Shown: positions 9,101-21,100 of the stretch, one piece after another
Layout of the letters: every line of letters begins with the position of its first letter
How positions within the stretch are numbered: the stretch's first letter is position 1
NCBI GenBank assembly: GCA_020650975.1
Contig: JAIPMN010026470.1
Location: 1 to 25,032 of the forward strand
Origin: Apostichopus californicus
Lineage: Eukaryota > Echinodermata > Holothuroidea > Aspidochirotida > Stichopodidae
Direction: 5' to 3'
DNA: 25,032 nt
The notes under the pieces: model-generated
Told to the model about the DNA's origin: nothing
The model's input: only the letters and a program-made list of their open reading frames with translations
Database searches by the model: none
Position numbers and translations under genes: made by a program

Positions 9101-12100
9101 AAACATTTTTTTTTTTTACACAACACAAACACAGTGACTTTGTTTGTAACACTACATCTGAAGAATAATACATGAAATCTTAATTTAGTCCCTGAATTAA
9201 GCCTTGTACAGTATGTCACAACAACGAAAATAGAGTCAGTATCACAACATTTGCCGGTAAATTAGCGAGAACAATTCTTTGTATTATGATTGATGAAATA
9301 TTTTTTTAAATAGATGTAAAAGTAAAGACGGTACTGAATGTCACTAGTTTGGTAATTCTGTGTCACTTTACGAATTTAAAACAAGTCGGTTATTTTGTAC
9401 TTTCTTTCCTCACAAACACAAAGCAGTACAATGAAAATACAGTATGGTAGTTTGTAACAGTTTAGATGTGAAGAGAGAATGAAAGAGACCGAAATCAAAA
9501 CCACGACTTCTGCTTTGAGTGAGCCACCTATCTCTATTCTCAGTATTCTGTGACCTTCATATATTTTAGATTCCATATCTGACGATGTCTTCATCAATTT
9601 GGAAAACCTGAGGGCTTTGGATCCTGACGATCCATTGATCGATCTCGCCGATGGCCAAACGAAGCTCTTCAGGAAGAATTATGCAGAGGCTAAGACGTCA
9701 CTGATGAAGAGTAAGTTACGAGACTGGTCGTAAAGAAAGATTGTAAACTATGATAACCCCCCTCCTCCACCCTCCCCCACCCTCTTCCCAGCTCCATCCA
9801 TGTCACATCTGTAAGGGCCATTTGAATGAATTTAAATGTATTTTTCTCATCAAGTTTCTTTTGCCTATATTTGTGAATTTTGTTGGTGTCCTTCAGGTGT
9901 GAAGAAGAACCAGTCTAATCCATTTGCCTGGCTCTTTCTTGCTCATTGTCATGTCAAGCTGAGAGGTTCTAAATCAGTGCAGGTCACCATCGCAAAGGGT
10001 TAGTCAAAAACATTTTATTTATGTGACTTATTAAATAATATTTCATTCCTTCACTAATTTACCATTGGATTTCGACTTTTACGGACAGTGTCGTATTTGA
10101 AGTGGTGAAATTTTGATAATTAGCGTGTTGTTCTGTAATACTATCCATCATAATTTTTTTTTTTTTTTTTTTGATAGACAGTGATAGGTCCCCAGTTGAA
10201 AGTTACGTCTGTGTACTTTGTTGTCACCTGTTAGAACTCTGAACACTTGTGTTGTTTTTAATAAACACAGGTTTGCTTCTTTTTTATTACATTTTTAAAA
10301 TTTTCTCAGAATTAATCTGTGTTTGAAATCTGATCAGTGGAGGTTGTCTTTTGTTCAGTCTGCAGAAAGTTTTACCCAAAGGCTTCATCTTCAAGCCAAG
10401 ATTGGATATAAGTATGATATACTCATGATTAAATACAGAACCAGTGTTGTAATAGTGGAAGTGAAAAACTGGCTTGGTTGAGAAATGTTGCATTGTCTTC
10501 TTATTTCCCCTCAGGTATGCAAGAATTGCAAAAGTATTCATTTCCGGGGGTAGACAAGATATCCGTGGAGGAACAATTTTTACTGTTGGAGACAGCTTCT
10601 CTTCTAGACTGTGAAGCATCCGCAAGCGCTGTTCAGGCTCTGCAAATTACAGAGCGACTGGTAACCAGAGAGGGTTCAAGCGCCGAGGTTAAAGTAGCCC
10701 ACCTGAAAGCTCTCGTGAGCACAGGTCAGCTTGACCAAGCGAAAGAGGTAAGAATCGTTCAACCAAGAGAGAGAAGAGGAGTTAAAATAATGAAATTTAC
10801 AAGACAATTGTATTCAAACCATATTCCTTATCACTACACAAAAGCGATTGTAATTTGGAACTTAATGTTGGTTGTTTCAATTTACAACCAGTACCCCATG
10901 CCATGGATGCTGTTTTTCGTGTTAATTAAAACACGGGGGTGTGGGGGGGGGGAGAGACCTGGGTTTCTTTACATTTCAAAATTAGTTTAACAAATCCTAT
11001 CAATTCAAAGACTCACATTTTTGTTTGTTTGTTAGTAATCATTTTCTTTCGTTTCTTGTTCCTTTTTGTTAGTTACTGTTATCGGTGATGACAAGCCAGG
11101 AACTACCAAACAAACTTAAAATAGAACTAAAGATAATAGAGGGCCAGATTAAATTCTACCAAGATCATCTGGAAGATGCCTTAAAGTGGTATGTCTTGTA
11201 ACTTGTTAGTTTTCTATTTTCTCTTAAGCTGCATTGTGCATTGAACCTTTCACCATCCTGTGTTTCCATAGTTACCACTTTACAGAGAAGATAAGGTACC
11301 AGTAATAGAAAATCTGTTACTTAAGATCACAAAATTTGCACGGATGAAGCGTTTTTTCTGAATGTTCCATTTTGTAAAGAGAGCAGAATTCTTTTCTAAA
11401 GTAAAGACTATCACAATAGGATCTGCTTGATTTTGTGTTGCAAGGTTGTCATCTGACATCTTCTCTCATCTTGTCTCCGTTTTTTTTCCTTCAGTTTCCA
11501 AGAGGTGACAATCTCAGAACCCGAGAACTCAGTTTCTTTATACTGGCAGGGAAGAGTTTACTGGCAACAAGGCGATGAAACACGCAGAGACAGATCAAAA
11601 TGTTTAGATGCTCTTATGAGGGTTAGTCAGTGTTCTACGCTTCAATTTTTATCAGACTCACGCTTCCCAAACCGTGGGTCGCTGAGCTTCTACGGTGAGA
11701 CGCAAGTTGGGGGAGTGGCGAAACCAAGAAATTGATGGATAAAAGAATTTATTCAATGGAATCTGATAGTAGACATATTCCCTGTCATCCAGTGATTTGG
11801 ATTCCAAGTTTTGATAAATGTGTTTTTTTTTATGGTTGTTTACTAACTTCCAGTCAATGTACAATCAAGTGCAATCACATTAGTGAATGTGTAGTTTTAG
11901 ACATCAGTTACCATGGAGTATATATTGCATGATGTTAGGCCTTAGAAATGTATGGGTTACATATAATCTAGGGAATTACCAACATGGTTCTTAGTGGAAA
12001 GAGTTTGGAAAGCAGAGATTCGGAGGCTTTCATGAAGACTAATTATGTTACGCTCGATGATTTGACATCTCCATCAAAGGTCAAGCTGTTTTTAGGTGAA

Positions 12101-15100
12101 AGCTAACCACAATTACTAAAGAAATTTGTTAAGAAAATGTCAAAGGAATTAGGAGTCCAGTGGTGGGAAGTTTGGCAAACAACCTACGCTCCAAGGAAAT
12201 ACATAACAGCTTTTGAGATGCTTCCACTGATAATGAACCCAATCAGAAGGAGAGGAGCAGAAAATGTGCTGTAAACTTATTCCACCATTTTCACAGTTAT
12301 GATAACATTTCAGTATGAGCTATGTGTCATTAGTTATACCACAAGGAGCTGAACAAAAGCAACGTCTACCCTTCTTCAAACAAATGGCTTTTATTCTCAA
12401 TGAACTCCTTGAATGTTACACAGCAATATAGTTGCAACGTTACAGATTGCGTTTACACCTAGTGGTCGTACCAATTATCCAAAGTATTCTTTCAAAGATT
12501 GGAAGGGTCACAAGTCACATTTTGAGCTGTTTTTATTTCAACTGCTAAGAGGTTGAGCTATTCGATTCATACCAATAATTAACTCTATGTCCCAGATTAA
12601 TATTAATCTTACCACTTGTGCTTCTTTTTTTGTTTCATCTCTGCAGGCTGCCAAGCTTGATCCTAATCATTCAAGTACTTTGCTTTACCTTGGATACTTT
12701 CACCAACATGTGGTAGGAGACTTGAAGTAAGTCTAACTCGGGAAGATTAGTGGAACAAGGTTTGGATGTGAACAAAAGGAAAAATATCACAAGCCCTCTC
12801 TCTCTCTCTCTGTCTTAAAAAGTAGCTAATTGTGCTTATTTGGTTAACTTCTTTCTTCTTAATGTAGCTCGTTAATGACACTAATAATGTCAGCACTGAT
12901 TCTTATACTTTAATGTAGGTGAGGTAGTTTACATCAGTACAGAAAGTGTCTTAGGTCTAGGTTAAACGTTAATATTAATTCAGAAATGTTAGCATACCAG
13001 TACTTTGTCAAGAGCTCAAACATCTGTGAAGAGATATTTGTTTATTTAAATCTAACCACAAAGTATCTGGCAATATGAATGATCATCCACATGTCCAGGA
13101 TTATCGTTATGCACAAACGTGTAGATTGGCAACATGACAACCACAGAGCCATGACAGAATCAACATAAATAACCATACACTGTTTCAACTGTGTGATTGG
13201 TGCCCAGTATTAAAGCGAGGATTATTGCAAAGCTTCTCACTGGATTCCTTATTTATTGTTTATCTATTTAATGTTTACTCACAAAAGTATCAAGAAAACT
13301 GATTTCATCTCTGTCTCAGTCATGTTGAATCTAAATTCTTTGAGTTTGACTAGCACTCTTATGGAAACATTGGTCAGTAGGGGGCTGGCCAAAATGAGGG
13401 GTCGGGATAATCCAGTTGGTAGACTGCCAGATTTGTTGCTCTAAAGTTTGTTAGTTTGCAGAGAATCCCAATCTATGCTGCATTTATTCTGTATCTTGCT
13501 GTGGATGGTTTCTTTAACATTTTGTAATGACCTTGGCCTGTAATCAAATGTTTTTAAAACAAAAGTCAAAACATTAAATTTTTGATATATTATGATAATT
13601 CTGTTTTGTTTAATACAGTAAGGCCAAGAGATGTTACCAACAATCCTACATCTTAAACCCAGCAAGTGAGGAGGCAGGAAGCATGCTAGGAGATGCTATG
13701 ATAGCTCTGGGAGAACAGGTACATTGATTTTCCTTAAATTTTTTTTTTTTAATTTCCTTTGTATTAATTTTCATCAACTGGAAATTTTTCTGAATGCTAT
13801 TGTATACCTAATTGTTTTCTTAACCCCACATCTTTCTTCCTGGTTAGGACAAAGCATTTGATCTCTACAACTCTGTTACCAGCAAATCAGCACCAGGCAC
13901 TGCTAAGTGGGCGTGGCTTAGACTTGGACTCTACCACTTCAAGTTTGGTGACCCTACAGATGCAATAAACAGGTAAGGAAGGGAATTGTAAACCTTAACT
14001 TTATGTAAGAACTGGAATGGAGGGGGTGGGGTTGTTTATTGGGAGGGAAGGGGGCCTTGGCACTTTTATTGAAGCTGAGCATGATATAGTATTACTATCA
14101 AGGTTTGGTGGTAATTTTTTTTTTTTTGTTGAAATTAATAGGTATCTTGTGGCTTTAAACACAGACCTGGTGGTTACTGACATTTGTGATCAGATTAATG
14201 ACAGCTTCTAAGAGTATATTAACATAGATGATATGATGAGAGCTTGCCAAGAGTCAATTTATAAAGGTGTCTTTTTAATGCTTGGTTTGTATCTCATTGT
14301 ATTAACCGGACAGATTTCCCTTAGAACATGAATATTCTGTTTGTTTCTTTCCCTTTACAGTTTTCAGAGTGCATTGAGGGCGGATCCATCAGATAAGTAT
14401 GTTAATCCTTCGTTTTTTATTTCACAATATTGGTGTTTCTTCCGGCCTCTACAGATATGTAATGTAGTTATAATAATGAATGGTAGGCGCTGGCTGCTGT
14501 GTCCAAACTTGCATCTTACTTTTTTATTTTAAATATTACTTTTTAAAAGTCAACACCAGTCTGACGTTGTTATACTATTCTGCAGATGAAACAGATTAAC
14601 TGTTTTCATAAAATACAATTTTGAAATTATGTATTTGCTATAGAATGACAAACCTGGTGTCTGTATCTTGTGATGGGCTTCAGTTGAAGGTCGGACAATG
14701 GTCCTTCTTATGTAAAGATGGACTTAAACACATTGCACACACTGCATACTATATGCTGTTCACAACACACTCCACAGTGTTAGTAGTTTCATTCCTATCC
14801 ATGAACGATTGTTTCCCAAGAGAAAAGTTTTACAAAGACATATTTTTAATTATTTTTGATTATTCACATCTAGGCAGTGCTGGGAATGTTTAGGAGACGC
14901 CTACATGAAGCGAGGGAGCTATACAGCCGCAATGAAAGCCTTCACGAAAGGAATTGAGGTTTGACTCTATCTTTTGTGTTACTCGTTTGTAGTAGATTAT
15001 TTTGCTTTTGATATATTTAAATGAGCTTTGTCTGTTGATCACTGGATTCTGTCATCTGCTGTTAACATACATTCCAACTATTTGTCACATACTTGATTAT

Positions 15101-18100
15101 GATCATCGTTAGTTGCTTCTTGTTAAGGTTATAATTAATCACACAGTTATAACTGGCTGTCATCATCTGTTCCATAAATTCATTATTTATTTAAGTACGG
15201 AAAGTGACTGGTTAATTTGCATCTCATTAAGTAAGTATAACATGCTACCATCATCCATTCTATAAATTCATTAATATTTGATTTTGATATTTTTGATATT
15301 TTTAATCCTTATGTTCAACAGCTAGGAGTCTCAACGATTTACTGCAGATATCAGTGAGTCTTTATAACTTTCATAGATGCACAACTGTCCGTTCTGTATA
15401 TTTAGAATGTTTCCAAATATTTAGCAAATCATTTTATAAAAAGGACAATTGATTTCTATCGATGAAATTTGATTTTAAGTATTCTCTGTTTTCCAATAAA
15501 TTCACTAAGTGACGAATGTATTATTAGCGTAAGACCATGTAAACCATTTCTTCTGGTGCAAAAGGCACCGGTTTGCAGGTATATAAACCGTAAATATTAA
15601 TGTAAATAGTATTCGAGTCAGCCCTGATTATTATATGCAAATTAACCTAGGCCTTGTTAGATCTGGTATTAGGGTAAGTTGCCATATGACCAGATTTCAC
15701 CCGGACATGTCCTCTCTTTCTTCCATTGTACACGTGCATCGTGGTGGATTTCCAAAACTTGAAAACAACGGTCCATATTTGTAGGTCATTCCAACAAGGT
15801 TGTATATACACAACAAAAATATATACAACAAACAAATTTTTTATTGACAACGATTTGGGGAATTCTATCAACTCCAGGTTGTGTAGAGCAAGGCAAAGTG
15901 TTAATAGTAACGGTAATGTTCTTCGGCCATTCTGATCTTACAAGGTTATACTATCATTTCATTGTATGGTATGCGAGTGTTGTAGACCATACGTAAATAC
16001 TTCATGATATGTAGTAAGACTGGAACGAGAGACAGACACAAGTCAAAGAGTTGTCTCTTCATGCTGTCTCTCTTTTTCCTCTTTTTGTCAGAATTGCAGC
16101 CATTAAGCAGACCCTTGGTTTGTACGCCGAGGCTGTGCTGGATTATGATGAAGTGCTAAAAGAAACCAAGAACTACATTCCAGCTTTAAAAGGTATCATT
16201 CCCTCCTACACTATGTTCCAGGTTTAAAAGGTATCATTCCCCCTCCTACACTATGTTCCAGCTTTTAAAGGTATCATTCCCCCTCCTACACTCTGTTCCA
16301 GCTTTAAAAGTTATCATTCCCCCTCCTACACTCTGTTCCACCTTTAAAAGGTATCATTCCCCCTCCTACACTATGTTCCAGCTTTTAAAGGTATCATTCC
16401 CCCTCCTACACTATGTTCCAGCTTTTAAAGGTATCATTCCCCCTCCTACACTCTGTTCCAGCTTTGAAAGGTATCATTCCCTCCTACACTATGTTCCAGC
16501 TTTGAAAGGTATCATTCCCCCTCCTACACTTTGTTCCAGCTTTAAAAGGTATCATTCCCTCCTACACTATGTTCTAGCTTTAAAAGGTATCATCCCCCCC
16601 CCCTACACTCTGTTCCAGCTTTAAAAGGTATCATTCCCTCCTACGCATAACTTTTTAAAGGATTAAAGGCATTTTGTGAGACCTTGTTTTTTTTAAATAG
16701 GGTAGGCATTCAAGCTCTGTATCTGATTTGTTAAACTTTCACGTTGCATTAATATTTCCGTCAAAACTATAAACAGGTGACTTATAAAACTTTAATATTG
16801 ATTTTTTACTCTTTTTGAGAGTTGTAATATCAATATTTTTAAAAAAGTTTTGTTCAAAATGGTAAGGGTACAAAAAATTGTTGTTGGGTGTGTTTCATAC
16901 ATTAAAAAGAAAGCAGTGTCCTAAAGTAAAGTAAGTAGTTACTTTTGCTAAAGTTTCAGCTTATTTTCATTTTTGAATATTTAGGTCAAGGAGAAACCTT
17001 TTTGCGACTGGCTCAGATGTCACTAGTAGATTTCTTCAATGGCAGAGCAGTTGACTATGTTGAGAAGGCTATACAGACAGTTGCCAGGTAAGTATGTGGC
17101 AGAATTGTTTGTATGAAAGTGTGTGAGTGTAAGTATGACACTGAACTTGTTGGTGTGAGAATATCTTGGTTGGCGCATATCAGAATCGTTTGTGCGAGCA
17201 TGTGTAAGTATGAGACATAATTGTTTGTGTGAGAATAGGCTGGTGTTGTTTGTCTGAGAATGGTTGTGTGAGAATAGATAGGTTAACCTTGAGGTCTAAT
17301 TGTTTCTGTGAGAACAATGAAGGGAACTGTATGGCTCATGCAAAACTTGGGTGTGTCATGCAATTGACATTCACAAAGACACACAGAATGATGAGTAGTA
17401 ACACATGCATACTGTGCTATGTGTATATAATACTCACAGGTAAACTCATATAGTCAATGGTGAAGAATTGAAATACTAATGATGTGCTCTAGAGCAAAGA
17501 CCTTCATGTCTTGGAATTTTCACTTATTTTGCTGTTATTGATCATAAGCTGGAATCTACACCTGAGGCTAGTAAAAAGGTAAATATTTCCATACAAAGGG
17601 ATATTGCACGGGATTAATTCGGGATAAGGATTGAAAAAAGTGTTTGGTTACTTTCTATCACAATTTGCTATCATTAAATGGGATCAACATATTTACCAAG
17701 ATTTTTTTTTACTTTATTATGTTTTATTTTTTTAATTTTTACCTTCCCACCCAGGGCCTCTGTTTTACGACCTGATCTTTGCTGTTTGTGGAGTATTCTC
17801 GGCTCAGCGTGTTCTCTCCTCGTCCCAGTCGATAGAGATCTTATCAGGTATGCAATTAAATCTCGTAATCTAAACTTTTCTCCAGCCAGCACCAAATAGT
17901 AAGCAAGTTCGGCGGTTTCTCCCAGATGTTTGCAAATCTCTGTGTCTTAATAGAAATTTGCATAAAGTTATCTTTTGGCTGATCTGTGTGGTATTGACTA
18001 TCATTAATTATGAAAGCTGCATGGCATGAATAAGTAAATACTGTAGCAAAAGAGGGGAAAAGAAATAAAATGAAAAATCAGGCCGTTCTTTTAAAGGTGA

Positions 18101-21100
18101 ATTATACTGATGCATAGTCGTTGCTTTAGGGCCTGGCATTTTCTCTTGAATATATTTTACAATTTTACTTCATTTGTTTAAAGATGTAAAACACTGTAAG
18201 CTAAACAACTCCGAAAGTAGAGCTTGGATGAACTGGATATTCCTAGTGAGCAAATAAAACACCTGGCTGATCACTTGAAGTCAACTATGGTGAAATTTTA
18301 TAATCTTTTGGGCATGTTTTGCATGAATGTCAAATGTGGTAAGGATGCCTAAAACCTGTTGGCTTCCTGATTGTGTGACCTGATGAAACACAAGCTTATA
18401 ATTATGATGCAATGCAATAATTTTGCATACATACATTCATACATGATATCTAATACTATTCATGAGTGACTAGCTATTCATTCACAGTCTCACAGCTTGT
18501 TTTTACAATCAGCTCTTGAACTTTTTGCTTTGTAACATTTTCCACATCAATAATAATTTCAGGAATAAATTTGGCAAGGAATGAAATCGTGTAACAAATT
18601 TCATAGCATATTTGGCTCACAAACCATCAGGGATAACATTTGGGTAGTTTTGTTGCTTTCTCAGGAAGTGACTGTTTGCATCAAATCACATACAAGTCAC
18701 ATACAAGTCACATACACAAACATACAAGTCATACAAGTCACACCCTGTTGACAGGGTGTATAGCAGGGCTCATTTTAAGCAACAGCACCACTCGTATTTG
18801 CCTCGACCACTTCTTGCACTGCCTTTAAAGTTTTCATTTGATTTTGAAGTTTTTGTGTTTGTTTTCATTTATTCCACCCCCACAGAGTTAATGTTCCATC
18901 TTCCTTGCTGCCTGCCTCTAAAGTTACGAGTGGTATAAACGAGACAAGACAACTGGGCAAGTCTGAACTTCTGGCACTAGGAGCACGGTAGGGAAGCGGT
19001 TTATACGTTGAATCGGTATTTAGTGAAAGATGTACTCACGATGTTATCCAAATAAATTTTGCCCGATCCAGGAGATGTTAGGATGTGATATCTTCACATT
19101 TCAAGGCCAGGGGACTGTCTTTATATATGTGCTGCTTACCCCGTTTAAATTTTTATTTTCTGGATTTGAAAAAGACTTATTTGAATATACCTCTTGCGAT
19201 ATTTCCATTGTGTATAATTAAAACTCAGCGTGGGTTTCATACACATGGTTCTGATGCAAGTTACGTTCTGATGGGATTGGGAGGATGATAAATTAATGGA
19301 AACAGCATCAGGAGGTCATATCTTAGACCATCTGTCATCCCATTGGGGTGAGGGCTGGAGGGGGGATGTCATAGTTGATCAATTGTAAGCTTATCTTGAG
19401 TAACATGTAGTAAATTTTGGTATAAGAGGTTCAGATCGAATGCAAAATGTTGGTTTCATGCATTACAGTCGGGAGATTTATCCATCTACCATCTGACCTT
19501 TAATCTTATGTGGATACAAGGAACTTGAGAAACCTCTTAAATTTAACATTTACAGCCTGCATGAAAACATGGAATATTAAATGAGTAGAAAAAAAAAATC
19601 AGCCTAAAAGTTTTTTCATGTCTTACAAGTCATCTTGGATTTCTAGAAGAAGTTCTTGCTGTTCGCTCTAAAAGTTTTGCGATCAAAAAATTTCTCTGCA
19701 TGTTCAAAATATTCAACCAAAGGTATATTTCTAATTCTTTCTTTCTATCTTTTGTTTCACATAGATGCTACACCAGAGCGTTACAGTTGCAGCCAACAAG
19801 CGGGAACTTGTGGTGCGATCTAGGAGTCAACTATTTCCACCAATCAGAGATCAGCAAAGATAATGAATCAATGATGGCAACCAAAGCTTTTCAGGTTATT
19901 GTCTCAAGAACATTTCCTTTTTCAAATTTTACTAGGAGTGGGAATTAAACCTGTGCCGACAGGAATCCAGTCTTTAGTTGGCGATCATCTTCATAAAAAT
20001 CAATTCTTTACTGGCGGGAGGGGGGGGGTCAGAATAAAATCACAGGTGACATCATTTGTTTATTATTTCCTTGTTAGTTTTATTGGTTCTTCACTTGCTT
20101 AGATAATTACCTATTACAAAGATAGAAATCTCTTCCATGCTGCTTTCTGGGTTGCCTTGGATGAAACTAGGATAAATATTTGCTGATAATTTCACCGTTT
20201 GTTCTCTTGTTCATTTGCTTATACCTTTCCATTTTGCAAAGGAATGCTGAATTGAAATTTTCTTAACAAATCACTACAATATTTTTTAACAATTTCCTGT
20301 TTCTCACATCAAAAAAGAAAGAAAAGATAATCCATCACAACTTTTCACAAAATTTTGACTTTTTCTCAATCATTTGAAATCAACCCTTGACTGGACGTGG
20401 CAATGAACTGCACCGTTAATGAATTTTACCGTCACAAATAGCATCAAAGGTGACCAAATTTAATGCAAAACGATACTCTATGGTAGATAGTTCAGTCAAT
20501 TTTGATAAATGTTTGTATGCTCTTTGCTGCAAAAATCCGATGACAATGAATCTAGGAGGATGTCTTGATTTGATAAATTGATTTGATAAATTTGATAAAT
20601 CTTATTTCTTGAGAAAATATTTGGTAGGTTTGAAAAACTTGTCAACCAAATTTGAAACATTGCTGTGATATCATTTACTGTTTTTGTATCTCATAGATGA
20701 AAGACCATTTGAGTGTAGTTTTGTAAGATCTGGTTTTTTGTGAAGTACATAAATCTTTTCTAATTTTATTAAAAATCTATATGTTTTATTTTATTACAGT
20801 GCATTCATAAAGCTCTAAGTCTGGATGGAACAAACCATAAGTATTGGACTATTCTAGGTGTTATTTGCAATTCTAATGGTAAGTACCAAGCTTGATGAAA
20901 CAGTTTTTCTGTTGAACTATCAAAAACTGTCAGCAACCGTCCTGGGAAGGTCCTCGTAAAACTTTTTCCACTTTCAAGACAGGCATTTCTGTGTCAGAAC
21001 CCAGGGTTTGTTAGAGGACCTGTGGGTATTATAGGATAAAGAACAATGTCTCTTTTCATTTGAACAATTTACTTTAGATTTCAGAAAGTGGACCAGAGGG

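Noticed and set aside
10287-10625. 112-codon minus-strand open frame
   Set aside because: It overlaps exon 9 antisense and has no domain, splice or composition support.
10478-10990. 170-codon + strand open frame as a separate gene
   Set aside because: It is exon 9 of TTC37 read through its donor into intron 9.
16253-16624. 123-codon open frame with a repetitive protein
   Set aside because: It is a by-product of the 38-42 bp minisatellite, which is open because unit lengths shift the frame without meeting stops. It is intronic and has no start context.
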